In this document: piece by piece, positions 20,514 to 30,916 of the stretch | Position numbering within the stretch: the first letter of the stretch is position 1 | Layout: every line of letters starts with the position of its first letter | Assembly (NCBI RefSeq): GCF_000372725.1 | Contig: NW_005199470.1 | Location: forward strand, 8,913-72,912 | Length of the DNA: 64,000 nt | Reading direction: 5' to 3' | Origin: Emiliania huxleyi CCMP1516 | Taxonomy: Eukaryota > Haptophyta > Isochrysidales > Noelaerhabdaceae | The notes under the pieces: model-generated | What the model was told of the DNA's origin: nothing | The model's input: only the letters and a program-made list of their open reading frames with translations | Databases searched by the model: none | Translations under genes and position numbers: made by a program

Positions 20514-22623
20514 TTGAGGCTCGTGTGTGGACAAATGCACGGATCACAACCGCCGCTTTTGTTGCTCGAATGCCAAGCGGTTTCTCGAATGCCTGGCGTG
20601 CAGCGCCTGACCAGGTACGTAGATAGCAGTGGCTGTGCCAACGCAAGTGCCATGCTCGCATTCTGGCTGCACAAAGCAGTGCTCGGCGCACCACCACGGC
20701 GAAGTCCGACGAAGCACACCCTAGTTCCTCCCTGGCTGGTTGACTCCCGTGCCACCGCCAGCGTGGCAAGCTGTGGTGCTGGCATCGGCGACGACGACGT
20801 TGCGTCTCTCCTGCGCCCGATTTCGCTCCACGCCCATCGCTACAACAGCTCACGCTGCCTCAGCGACCCGCGCGGTACGGTCGTGCCTCCGCGATCGTGC
20901 GCGTGCGGGCTAAAAGGCACGGTGCTGCTGCGGGGCATGGCGCCCGTAGAGTGCTCGCCGCCGTCCGAGTGCCCGTCGCAGCTGCCTCTGCCCTACTTCT
21001 CGGTGCTCCCCGACGGCAGCGGAGAGCTGATAGCGATCGGCACGCCTTCGCGGCTACCACTTGCCCACATGGCATTTGAGCTGCTTCCCGCCTCGCACGA
21101 CTCGCCTTGGGTGCGGCTGCGGCACGTAGCGAGCGGCTCGCTTGTGATGATGCAGCCGCCGGCTGCGGAGGGCGCTTGGACCCTACAGCTACACAATGCG
21201 TCAACGCGCTCCGACTGGAGCTCGCAATTCTGCTTCACCCACGTGCGGAGGGGGGGCGGCACGCATCTGTACTCGGCGGCGGCAGGAGGCTACGTCACGC
21301 GCCACGGCCGTGTCCTTCTGCGAGGGCACGGCCGCATTTGCCCCCGGCATGCAACCAGACGGCGCGGAGGAAGAACGCACGGCCGTGCCCTCGATGAAGA
21401 ATACCAGCCCACCAACGCGATGCGAACGTGCCAGCAGCGACAGGGCCCTGGAGAGCGCACTGCGCTCAGTCACCTCGCGCTGCTGCGTGCGCCCCCCGCG
21501 GCGTGGAGGATGAACGCGCGGCTCTGCAACTGCCGGCGGCTTCTATCTGCCGCCGCGCGGCACACCGCTACCAACTCGAAGAATGAGGGCGGCGGCGGCG
21601 AGGGCGGTGGCGACGGTGGCGGTGACGAGGGCGGCGACGTTGGCGGCGGCGACGTGGGCGGAACACATGTACATGCGGTGCCTGCACGTCCGGCGCCGAC
21701 CAAGCCTGCAACGGCGCGGCGGATATCGGTGGTCACATTTGCCTCGGACGCCAACAGCGTCTTCTGTGACACGGTGTTCACGGCGGCGTTGCAAGGGCTC
21801 GACGTAACCGTCCTCGGCATCGGCGAACCGTACCAGGGCAACTACCAAAAGCTCACTGCCGCACGCGCCCACCTCACCACGCTCGATCCCGACCGCCTTG
21901 TTCTTTTCGTCGACGCCTACGACGTGCTGTTCGCCGCAAACGAAGTGGACATCCTCGAGCGCTACGCATCGCTGCACGTGCCGCCCGGTCGCGTCGTCTT
22001 TGGAGCAGAGTCAGGCTGCTTCCCCGACTGGATGGCGCCGTTTGGCCGCTCCTTCTGCGAGGGTCGTTTTCCCAAGGCAGGTGGCGAGTACCGGTCGCTC
22101 CTACTCTGCGAGGCCAAAAGTCAGCACTGCTGGTGACTTTGTGTAACTCATCGTTATTATTCGTAGGTACATCAACTCGGGCTGCTGGATGGGGAGCGCG
22201 GCCGCTGCCTTTGCTCTGCTGACCGACCTGGCCGCCTACACTCCCGGGCGTGGCGTCGATGACCAGCAGGTGGTGTCGCACTACTATGTCCGCGCCGCCA
22301 GCAGTCAATTTGTGCTCGACCGCAACGCCACTCTGATCCAGTCCATGCATTTGGTCAGTGAAAAGGATGTCACCGTCGACGCGCAGGCCCCGCGCAATGG
22401 GAGTTCGTCCGTCACCAACAAACGCACTCGCTCCCACCCTGTTTTACTCCACTTCAACGGAGGGTCCAAGCCTCTCCATGTGAGATACCGACAGAGCATC
22501 CTCCAGGCAGCTGGAAGCGGTTGCTCGAACATTGCCGCACAGGCGTGGGTGACGAGCGGTGACGGCCGCCGGCTCGCACTGAAAGATCTGTGCCCGGCAT
22601 TCGTCTGCCCAGCCAAAGGCTAG
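20514..22623 (+). CDS. PLOD/collagen-type glycosyltransferase domain protein
   Basis: Exon 1 runs to 22093 and exon 2 is 22167-22623, joined by a 73-bp GT-AG intron (EYR-YINSGCWMG). The C-terminal domain has TVLGIGEPYQGNYQKL, the metal-binding region LVLFVDAYDVLFA, VVFGAESGCFPDW, YINSGCWMGSAAAA and DDQQVVSHYY. These are the hallmarks of the glycosyltransferase domain of procollagen lysyl hydroxylases and related galactosyl/glucosyl transferases acting in the secretory pathway. Upstream is a beta-trefoil/fascin-like stretch (WVRLRHVASGSLVMM, then THLYSAAAGGYVTRHG). Between the two (21300-21680) is a low-complexity Gly/Asp linker where the frame may not be continuous. The N-terminal start is uncertain and no clear signal peptide is seen. 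Confidence 0.75.
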
Positions 22624-22953
22624 CGCCACCTCCGCTCGGCGTCGACGGCTGCGGCATGCAACGTACTCCGTAGGCTAGCGGTCAGCTGAGGACTGCCAGA
22701 GGACTGTGTACGATCGTCTGTGTTACCAATTACCATGCATGGACTGGCCACTGGGTGCTCGGTGGCCGGATGGCGCCCCCCGAATCGCGAATGCCAATGA
22801 CTTGTTTTTCATTTCAAACTAGAGGAACCACCCAGAGGGCGTAGAGGAGATGTAGATTTCATTTGAGCTGTGTAAGCAAATCGCGCTCTACAAGCGGATC
22901 GCCGGTCCACCTCCCACACACCAAGTCTAGAGCCGTACATGGCAGACAACACA
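22624..22953. other. Convergent 3' intergenic stretch
   Basis: Lies between the glycosyltransferase and the methyltransferase, which are transcribed toward each other. No gene, repeat or RNA signal is evident. Confidence 0.5.
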
Positions 22954-23794
22954 TCAGCCCCCCCTCTGGCTGCGCACCACCTCGTAGATGTAGCCGACGC
23001 TGCCGCCCGTCTCGCGGTTCGGGCCCTCCACCTCGTCGATCAGCGCAAACTCCCCGCAACTGCCATCGCACTCGAGCCACTTGTCCGTCACGACCACCCT
23101 GCAGCCGGGCAGGCAGCAGCAGCCGACCAGCTCGGAGAAGTCGGTCAAGGCCCCCCCCTCGCTCGCCCAAGCGGAGCTGTAGCAAAACACGACCGTCGCG
23201 TCGTCGAGCGGGCCGCCCTCCCTCATCGCCTGAAGCGCATCGCCGTGCACAAAGTCGCACCGCGGCAGGCTCGCCCGCGCCTGCGCGCGGACCGCCATCA
23301 TGTGCAGATCGGCGCACGTCTCCACGCCCGCCGCCCGCGCAAGCTCTGGCCACACGCAGGACGCCGCGAGCACAAGGCGGCCGCACCCAGAGCCGACGTC
23401 GACGAAAGTCTCGGGCTCGCGGCGGCCGGCCGGTCGCGCGAGGGCGCGGTCGACGAGGGCGCCGAAAAAGGCGAGGTCGAACTGCGGGTGGTGGGGCGCA
23501 TGGAATCAACCTCTCTGTGTGTATGTGTGGGTCTCGGTCCCACCTTCGCACGCGGCCGCTCACCTCGCCGTACGTCAAATGCCCGTTGTCCGGCTCAGCA
23601 CTGAGCGTGGAGCGCCACACCATGCTCTCTCCCAGCTGTGCGCGCCGGCCTACCATCATCCGGTCCGAGTACGAGTCGACGTACGCGGACGAGAGCAAAT
23701 TGCTTGCGCTCTGGAGCCGCTGCGACAGCGTCAGCATGCTTTGTCGGCGAATCGGCGGGAGGACGTGGGACCGGCTCCACCCAACGGGGATCAC
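22954..23794 (-). CDS. DOT1-like class I SAM-dependent methyltransferase
   Basis: There are two exons, 23564-23794 and 22954-23481, with an 82-bp intron (GTGAGC donor, CGCAG acceptor). The junction reads NGHLTYGE-FDLAFFGALVDR, the entry motif of DOT1-type histone methylase folds. The SAM site follows as FVDVGSGCGRLVLAAS, then an acidic ribose-binding position in GVETCADLH and FVHGDAL. The usual DOT1 catalytic-loop motif (NNFAF-like) is replaced by CYSSAW, so substrate and activity are uncertain. The product is about 250 residues, short for DOT1, with no extra domains. The start Met could be at 23794 or 23737. It may be a cytosolic relative and not a true H3K79 enzyme. Confidence 0.75.
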
Positions 23795-23805
23795 GCTTAG
23801 CCGGC

Positions 23806-24029
23806 TGGGTTCCGGCTCCTAGCCAGATAGGGGGTCTGCTCCACCTTCCTAACTAACTAATATGCAATAGGTAGGTAGGTCCGGTTTTGACCGCCCCAGA
23901 GGGCCCCGCAATAGTATACCCCCTCTTTTCGTCTTTTTTCGCGTCGCTACGCGGCCTGGGGATAGGTAGGTAGGTAGGGCGTTTTGGCGCGACTCAGTGG
24001 GGACAGACCCCCTATCAGCCGGAACCCAG
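23806..24029. mobile_element. Short inverted-repeat element, 224 bp
   Basis: The right end, read in reverse, is CTGGGTTCCGGCT joined to GATAGGGGGTCTG. The left end has the same two blocks separated by 8 extra bases (23819-23826). GGTAGGTAGG runs lie inside. No target duplication is convincing. It sits between the methyltransferase and the RING gene, both of which start here, so it may lie in a shared promoter region. Confidence 0.55.
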
Positions 24030-24153
24030 TGGCCGTTCGCCGGGGCTTACATTTCTTCTTTTGGTTTCGGTTGTTCATCCCCGAGGGCGCCAACGCAGCT
24101 CAACACGCCGACCCGCCTCCCTTCGACGCTGGGCGGCGAACGTGCCGTGAGCG

Positions 24154-26837
24154 GTGTGCATGCCCGCGCGCCCCGCTCGCCGTCGCGCCCGCTCGCCAGC
24201 ACGGGGTCGTGCGAGGCCCGAGCCTGCACGCCAGCAGTCCGAGCGCTCTCCCGAGGAGGTTGACTCCCTCCTGGCTGCGCGCCCGTGGCTCCGCCGCCGT
24301 GCACTGGCCTCCGTTGCCGGGGCTGGGCTCTGCGGTGGTTTGGGAGTGGCGGCAGTGGTGTGGGAGTCTCGCGCCCTCGGCGCCGCCTGCGCAGGCTCCT
24401 TCGCCACCGCCGCGCTCGCCGCTCTCTCCTCCGCGGAAGATGGAAGCGATGCGGTGGCAGGGGCTCGGCCTGCCGCTGGCGCGCCGGCGCCGGATGCCGA
24501 CCCGGTCGACACGAGCCTGGTTTGCTGCCTCTGCTTCGAGCTGCTCTACGAGCCCGTGACCCTCGCTTGCCAGCACAGCACCTGCAAGGAGTGCCTGCGC
24601 AACCTGCTCCGGGCTGCGGAGGACGACGAGGACCTGCGCTGCCCGACGTGCCGGTCGGAGATCGACGAGGCCTTTGCGAGCAGCGTCATGTCCGCGGGCT
24701 GCCGGCACAACACCACGCTGCAGAGCCAGTGCGAGAGCCGCCACCCGGTCGAGTTTGCTCTCCGCCGCCGCCACGCGCCGCCGCCGCCGCCGCCGCCGCG
24801 CCACAGTCTGTGGCTGCACGCGCCAGGGCTCGCCGCCGTCGCGGAGAGGCCGTCTTGGCTGGCGGCGGTCTCCGCCTCGCTGTGCGTGCTGCTGCAGCTG
24901 CAGGCCCTCGCCCTGCCACACTTGCTCGGCGACGAGGCGCTAAGGGCGGCGGGCTCTCTGCACGGCGAGGCGGGGTGGAGGACCAGTGCTGCCATCTTCC
25001 TGCACACGAGCTGGGCGAGCCTTCTGATGGGGATGGACCTTGCCGCCCTGCTGCTGACCGTCCACCTCGGCCTCTACCCGGCGGCGATGCGGATCGAGAT
25101 GCAGGCCTGGTCCCACACCTCCAGAGTACCGAATCCGGCGTGGGTTCAGTCCCGTGGGTGGTGTGGTAGGCCGGCGTGCCGTGGCTGCGCGGCTCGGCCA
25201 CCTGCTGCGGCGTCGCCGCCGTCGCCGCCGCTCGCGCCTTCGTCTGGGCGGGAGGCCGGCTGGAGGCGTTCCTTCCCGCCGCGGCTCTCGCGGCTGCCGT
25301 CGGGCTCCACCACGCCGTCGGCCTCCGCCTCCGCCTCTTTGACCCGGCCATAGGACCGCAAGTGGCGCTCTGCCTCGCCTCGAGCCTGCTCTGCTGCTCG
25401 GTCGCTCTCCCAGAGCCACAAGCCGCCCCGTCCTCCCGCCCTTCCCCCGAGTCCTCACCCGAGTCCCCTAGCCCCCCCCGACTCCCCCCCTCCCCGCCGA
25501 CGCGCGNNNNNNNNNNNNNNNNNNNNNNNNNNNNNNNNNNNNNNNNNNNNNNNNNNNNNNNNNNNNNNNNNNNNNNNNNNNNNNNNNNNNNNNNNNNNNN
25601 NNNNNNTCGCCTACGCGATGCTCTCCTCCCCGAGCCCCGAGGGGGGGGGGGAGGCGCAGCTCACTTGCGCACACGACCCGGCCGGAGCCTTCGCCGGCGA
25701 GAGCGAGGCGTCTGCGGCGCCTCTCCCGCCGCCGCCGCCGCCGCCGCTCTCGCTGCCGCTTCCTCTCGGCCTCGGCGTGGCGGTGTCGCTCTGCACGCTG
25801 CCCAAGTTCGTGCTCGGCCACAGCGACGAGCGGGGCAGCCTGTTGTACCGACAGACGGTGGCGCGACCCCAGAAGAGACAGACCCCTAGGCCACCGGTCT
25901 CGGCTCTCTCTCTCTCGGCTATCTCTCGGCTCTCTTTCGCCGGCAGGTGACTGGCCTCGAGCTGAGCAGCGCCGCCTTTGGGCTGTGGCACACGGGCGTC
26001 TCGTGGCTCCGCTCGCTACTCTTCGGCTGGGCGCTCGTCTGTCTCGTCTCGTCGTACACCGACTGGCGATCTTCTCGCCACTTTGGGTACCTCGCGTTTT
26101 GGCGGCCGGGCGACCCGCAGCCGCGGCTGATGAGCGCGATGTACTCCGCGCCGGTGACGGTGCTTGTGCTCCCAGCCTACCACACCACCCACGCGACTGA
26201 ACCCACACTGGATTCGGTACTCTGGAGGTGTGGTAGTAGGTACTTGTGCTGGCAGCCTACCTCATCCTCGGCCGCGCCCTCGTCGCGTGGCCGCACCTTG
26301 GCTGGCAGGCGGGCCATCTCCCCGTATCTCCCCATATCTCCCCATATCTCCCCATATCTCCCCATATCTCGCACCTTGGCTGGCAGGCGGGCGTGCTCGC
26401 CTCCCTCCCCACTCTCTACTTCATGCTGCTGATGCTCAGCGTGGAGGATCAGCGCCTCGTGGACATCCGCCTCGATCCGCGCATCCCTCGCCGCCGGCCG
26501 CCGGCGGTGCCCGGCGGGCCGCGCCGCCACCCCTTTGACTTGGCCTACTACGCGCTCAGCCTGGCGGCGCCCCTCGCGAGCATCCCACTCAGCCGGCATC
26601 CCGGCTGGCGCTGGCTCGCCGAGGCGGCTGTCTGGTGCTCGGGCGGCTCGGTGCCGCTCGCGCCGCTGGCCGTGCAGTCGGGGCACGGCCGACACGGGCC
26701 ATCTCCCGTAGGTGCTGCTCGCGTGGCTGGTCGTCCGATCGGACCGCTACTTCAACGCGGTCCTCGTCTTCGCGCAGTGCCTCGCGGCGCTACCTTCGCT
26801 CGCCATCCTCGTCTCCGCCACGCGCGCCGCCGCGTGA
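24154..26837 (+). CDS. RING-finger multipass membrane protein, putative E3 ubiquitin ligase
   Basis: A C3HC4 RING spans about residues 124-168: CCLCFELLYEPVTLACQHST, then CKECLRNLL and CPTCRSEI. Many hydrophobic segments follow (for example ASLCVLLQLQALALPHLL, LCLASSLLCCSVAL, LLFGWALVCLVSSY, LPTLYFMLLMLS, AVLVFAQCLAALPSLAILVS). Placed introns are 25105-25169 (GC), 25858-25946 (GT), 26160-26239 (GT), 26309-26386 (GC, in frame) and 26672-26711 (GT, only 40 bp). A 100-base gap (25507-25606) interrupts the middle. Membrane RING ligases of this kind act in ER or Golgi protein turnover. A hydrophobic segment precedes the RING as well (LASVAGAGLCGGLGVAAVVW). Substrates cannot be inferred. Confidence 0.8.
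25105..25169. repeat. Introner-like element, copy A
   Basis: This 65-bp intron (GC donor, TAG acceptor) is almost entirely a copy of the sequence in the intron at 26160-26239, in the opposite orientation. They share about 55 of 58 bases, including CCTCCAGAGTACCGAATCC and GTGGGTTCAGTC. The element ends with GGTGTGGTAG, which also serves as the 3' splice site. Confidence 0.88.
25507..25606. other. Assembly gap of 100 N
   Basis: Unknown sequence inside the RING gene. The flanking sequence is Pro/Ser-coding and GC-rich. Confidence 1.
26160..26239. repeat. Introner-like element, copy B, within an intron flanked by 22-bp direct repeats
   Basis: The intron begins GTGCTTGTGCTCCCAGCCTA and the exon after it begins GTACTTGTGCTGGCAGCCTA (19 of 22 bases equal when extended to 22). 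The rest of the intron is the introner-like sequence reversed relative to copy A, with inverted ends CTACCACACC and GGTGTGGTAG. Confidence 0.88.
26292..26392. repeat. 23-bp perfect direct repeats around a minisatellite-filled intron
   Basis: The 23-bp blocks at 26292-26314 and 26370-26392 (CGCACCTTGGCTGGCAGGCG plus three bases) are identical and span CAG-GCGGGC junctions. Between them lie units of ATCTCCCCAT. Removing 26309-26386 (GC-AG) restores HLGWQAGVLASLP. The intron length is 78, so retention would add 26 residues in frame. Confidence 0.92.
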
Positions 26838-27171
26838 CCGTGAGACCCGCGGTCGAAAGTCCGCGATGGATGATCGGGGAGAGGGAGAGGGCGTCCGCGC
26901 GGATGAGAGACATGGACACGGGCGAGAGGGGTACGTGGAGCATGGGGGGACCTCGAGAGAGCGTGCGTGTGCCACGAACGCCATCCATGCGTGATATCCC
27001 ACCCAGCCCTGGACCCGAATCCAGCCCTCGCGCCAAAAATAGCTCAAATGTTCATGCACATGGACCCGACATGGCGTTCGCCGCCCGCAAGCGCGCCCGC
27101 ACCGAGGCGCACCGGCGGCGGCGGTGAGGAGGACGAGGAGCCCTTTCCGGTCGCGGATGGCTTCAGACGCC

Positions 27172-28378
27172 CATCCGCTTTGGCGCGCGCGTCGTCGGAC
27201 AGGTCACCACGCTGGCGCTCGAGGGCGAGGACGGCCCTCTGGCATCGCTCGGTGAGGTTGGCGTCGCACGCGACCACGCGGGCGCCTGGTACGTGGCGTA
27301 CGTCGCGACGAAGGACTCGCTGCTGCACGTCTCGGCGGCCGGGCGCGTACGCCGCGTGGCAGCCTTGCCGGCAAGCAACGTCTACTACACCGTTGCTGCC
27401 AGCCCCAACGGGGGCGCGCTGTTTGTGGCGGACTGGAGCAACAACAAGATCCGGCGGGTCGAGGTGGCGACTGACGAGGTGACCATGGTCGCGGGCAGCG
27501 GCGCAGCGGGCAGCGCCGATGGCGTTGGTGACGCGGCGCAGTTCTTCTACCCAGGCGGCATCACCGTTAGCCCGGACGGCAGCGCGCTCTTTGTGGCAGT
27601 CAGTGGCAACCACAAGATCCAGCGGGTTGAGTTGGCGACTGGCGAGGTGACCACGATCGCGGGCAGCGGCTGGGGTGGCGACGCGGACGGCGTGGGCGAC
27701 GCGGCGCAGTTCTACGACCCGCGTGGCATCGCCATCAGCCGCGACGGCGGCGCGCTGTTTGTGGTGGACCATGAGAACCACAAGATCCGGCGGGTGGAGG
27801 TGGCGACGGGCGCTGTGACGACGGTCGCTGGAAGCGGCGACGAGGACGACGCGGATGGCGTGGGCGACGCGGCACAGATCTTCTACCTTTACGGACTCGC
27901 CATCAGCCCAGACGGCGGCGCGCTGTTTGTGGCGGACAGCGAGAACCACAAGATCCGGCGGGTGGAGGTGGCGACAGGAGAGGTGACGACGATCGCGGGC
28001 AGTGGCAAGGAGGGCAGCGCTGACAGCGTGGGTGACGCGGCGGAGCTCAACGGACCAGTCGAAGTCGCCATCAACGCCGACGGCAGCACGCTGTTGGTCG
28101 GTTCGATCGGTGGCCTCCGCCAGGTCTGCGTGGCTGCGCCTCCGCTCCTCCGCCTCCCTCCTTTGCCCCGATCTTCGTTCCGCCTTCGAGCCTTGCAGCT
28201 GACCTCGCAAAGACGTGGGGCGACGCCACCCTCCCAGAGGGGAAAGTCACCTTCCTGGTCGGCGACGACCGGGAGCGCATCGAGCACGTGGATGGAGCTG
28301 GCGCAGATGTACCAGGTGCCGCGCCTCGAGCTGCTCTGCGCGCAGGCGCTGCAGGAGAGCGTCGCGCCGGTGAGGTAG
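27172..28378 (+). CDS. NHL-repeat protein with a broken BTB-like tail
   Basis: Four to five NHL-type beta-propeller repeats are clear (GALFVADSENHKIRRVEV, then TGEVTTIAGSG, repeated with near-identical codons). After the last repeat the open frame runs into Leu/Pro/Arg-rich sequence. In another frame lies ADLAKTWGDATLPEGKVTFL and VGDDRERIEHV, the start of a BTB/POZ domain. Back in the NHL frame comes ELAQMYQVPRLELLCAQALQ, the end of a BTB domain. The middle of BTB (about 60-70 residues) is absent with no room for an exon. NHL-BTB proteins are common in algae and may be cullin-3 adaptors. This copy looks degenerate or mis-assembled. The N-terminus (before 27293, reading FGARVVGQVTTLALEGEDGP) lacks a certain start. 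Confidence 0.6.
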
Positions 28379-28486
28379 AGCTCTACATCCGGCGCGGGAC
28401 GGACTTCCTGCGTTGCGCGCGACAGAAGCGGGAAAAAAGAAAAAATAGCCGAGACTGCCAAAGGGTCCCGCCTCCTTCGGCAGGAC

Positions 28487-29725
28487 ATGCTGCTCGCTCT
28501 GCCGATTGCCGTTATCGCCGGCCCGGTGATTGCTTTCTTTTTTCCGTCTCCGCCACCGGCGCAGCCCGAGCCGCCGGCCTTGCCGCCAGCGCCTCCGTTT
28601 CCGCCAGCGCCTCCGTCTCTGCCACCGGCCGCACCGCTGCCACAGCAAGTCAAGGAGGTTCTCTCCATGTGCATCGTCCTGGCCAGGGAGAGGTACAGCA
28701 AACATGGCGAGATCGATGCTGCAGCCATCCGAAGCACGATCGCTGGTGACCTTTTGGCAACATTCCCCCCCTTCGTACGCGTGACCTCAAGCACGGGCTG
28801 CGACCTGCCCAACGAGAAGCGCCAGCTCAGTACTGTCGCCGCGGTCCGGGTGTTGGATGCGGATTGGAGACTCACATCGCCCCGTTGGCGAACATCCGAT
28901 TTCGTGTGGCTGGTGCTTTGGCTGCTGCCGATCTGGGCGGCAGTGCTCTTGCCTGCGGTCGTTGTCTGTAGAGCAGCATTGGGCCACAGACGTGCAGCGG
29001 TGCTGCAGGAGCTGGAACGCGCCTTGGACGCGATCGAGGTGGACAAGAACCGAAACCGCTTCCACGGAGCGGAGGCGGGCAAGGCCGTTCGCCAGACGAG
29101 GTGGCTTGCGCGTACTCTGCTCCTCTTGGCCGTCCCTCTTCTGCCCTGGCTGCCCGCCTTGGCTGTCCTCCCGGTCGCCCTCCCTCTCTCTCAGCAGGAC
29201 GTCGCCTGTGCGGTGTGGGTCAAGTCGAGAGCGTCGCGGGGATTCTGGCTTCTCTTGGGCTGCGCGAGTGGTGTCATCTACTGCGCCTGGCTCCTTGCGA
29301 GCTGGAGTCTGACCTACAGTGGGGAAGAAAAAGACCTGAACCCGGTGGGAGAAATTATCGTTTGGCATAAGGTCTTCGTCAGCGAGTGCCACCAGCTCAT
29401 CGGTCAGAGAGACGAGTACGAATCGTTTCGTCTGGGCGGCAAGAACGTCTATTATCCATTTCACGGCAAGGTCTGTAGCGCGTACCTGCACGCGATTCGG
29501 CCGGAAAACGCGCCAATCTTCGCTTGGATGCTCTTCGGCCAGGGCTGCGCCAGCCTGCTTCTTGCCTGCGTCTCGGGGGCGCTGCTGCTTCAAAAGCGCG
29601 GGGTGCAAGGCCGTCCCCGGCGGCCGCTACCTCGCAGCGTTCGCGCGCTGCGGCGCAACGAGCGTCGACGAGCTGCTGGCTGGCGCTTCAGAGCGAGTCT
29701 CCGACAGATTTGCAGGCTCGGCTAA
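28487..29725 (+). CDS. Membrane protein with Pro-rich N-terminus, probably N-terminal part of the ADP-ribosyltransferase gene
   Basis: The frame opens with a signal-anchor (MLLALPIAVIAGPVIAFFFP) and a Pro/Ala run, then shows membrane segments FVWLVLWLLPIWAAVLLPAV, TLLLLAVPLLPWLPALAVLP, FWLLLGCASGVIYCAWLLAS and MLFGQGCASLLLACVSGALL. The family is unknown. The coding character leaves this frame near 29595 and continues as GGRYLAAFARCGATSVDELL in another frame that leads to the ADP-ribosyltransferase domain. I think both belong to one gene with frame breaks (or an unplaced intron), but cannot prove it. Confidence 0.5.
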   Translation: MLLALPIAVIAGPVIAFFFPSPPPAQPEPPALPPAPPFPPAPPSLPPAAPLPQQVKEVLSMCIVLARERYSKHGEIDAAAIRSTIAGDLLATFPPFVRVTSSTGCDLPNEKRQLSTVAAVRVLDADWRLTSPRWRTSDFVWLVLWLLPIWAAVLLPAVVVCRAALGHRRAAVLQELERALDAIEVDKNRNRFHGAEAGKAVRQTRWLARTLLLLAVPLLPWLPALAVLPVALPLSQQDVACAVWVKSRASRGFWLLLGCASGVIYCAWLLASWSLTYSGEEKDLNPVGEIIVWHKVFVSECHQLIGQRDEYESFRLGGKNVYYPFHGKVCSAYLHAIRPENAPIFAWMLFGQGCASLLLACVSGALLLQKRGVQGRPRRPLPRSVRALRRNERRRAAGWRFRASLRQICRLG

Positions 29726-30916
29726 GGAGCTCGTCACCGGCCAGCCCGAGGAGGCGGCAACGGGGCTCTACGGGATCATCGGCTACGAGGAGGCGTACCT
29801 GCGAGAGCGCATGGCTGCGGGCACTGCCGCCATCGTCGCGGAGGCCGAGGCGCTGGGCGACCCGGAGGTGCTCGAGAACCTGCGCTACATCCTCGACGCG
29901 CCGGCCGGCTCAGTAACGCGCAATTCCACAACGGCTGGCGGCGCGACCGAGCCCCGGACGGCTCCAGCCTCCGCAGCCGTAGGGGCATGCGGCTCGCCGA
30001 CTTTGTCGCGCTGCCGGTGGCTCGCAGGGCGCGGCTTGAGGAAGCGCACGTCGTCGCTTTGCGTCTGTATTCGACCGCCGCGTTTCGCGCTCTCAACGGC
30101 CCGATGCGCAACCTGAAGCTCAGCCCCTGCCGCAAGGACGAGGCGGGCAACCCCCTCCCGCTCGAGCCCCCGCAGCTGGCGGCGCCCCACCCGCAGCCCG
30201 TGACGATGGCCTTCATCTACGAGGCGTTGAAGCGGATGCGCGCCGTCGCCGCAGCGACGACGGTCGACCCCGAGTGCAAGAAGATGGAGGAATTGGCGGT
30301 GGCTGGCGAGCTCAGCCTGGAGACGCTGCGGCAGGCGTCGCGGCAGGCGCGGCGAGACGAGGAGGGAGGTGACGAGGAGAGCCAAGAGGAGGGCTCCGGT
30401 TTGGAGGAGGGGCGGGCGACTGGTGTCAGCAAGAGCTCGTACCTTGGCTCAGTCGACCAGAGCGTGGGCGAGGGGCACGGGGAGCGCACAGGTGCTGGGA
30501 GAGGCAGCGCGCCGCTGTCTGCGCTGCAAGCGGTGGCCAGGGCATTCGGCTGTGAGCGGCCGGCGAAGCCAGAGGAGGGGCGTATCCTCTGGCGCGGGAT
30601 GGGGGACATGATTTGTTCGCCTCGCTTTCTCGCGCTCGGCGGGACTGAGTTTGCCTGCTGCAGCACGACCTTTCGGCTGGAGGTCGCGGCTCGCTACGCG
30701 TGCGCCGCGGGCGAGAAGGCCTTGCTCTTCCGCATCAAGAGCAGCACATTTATGAACATGGGCGTGGACATCAGCGACTTCTCCGCGTTTCCGCACGAGC
30801 AGGAGTGCCTATATCCTCCCCTCACGTACCTGCACCCCACCGGCGTCACCCACCGGCTTGTGCGCGACGACGTCGAGTTCGACGTGGTGGAGGTCGAGCC
30901 GTCGTTCCCGAGCTGA
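29595..30916 (+). CDS. Arginine-type mono-ADP-ribosyltransferase domain protein
   Basis: The R-S-ExE triad of ARTs is visible in the last third: ILWRGMGDM (R, about 30594), FACCSTTFRLEVAARYA (STS-like strand, about 30660), and FPHEQECLYPPLTYL with the ExE pair (about 30799), preceded by FMNMGVDISDFS. Such enzymes transfer ADP-ribose from NAD+ to a protein, commonly to arginine when ExE is present. Upstream, MRLADFVALPVARRARLEEA and LRLYSTAAFRALN form a helical domain often attached to algal ARTs. From 29595 to about 29910 the reading is in one frame, and from about 29915 in another (ILDAPAG, then SNAQFHNGWRRDRAPDG). A frame break near 29910 is thus likely. Acidic linker EEGGDEESQEEGSG lies at about 30360. 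Confidence 0.65.
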
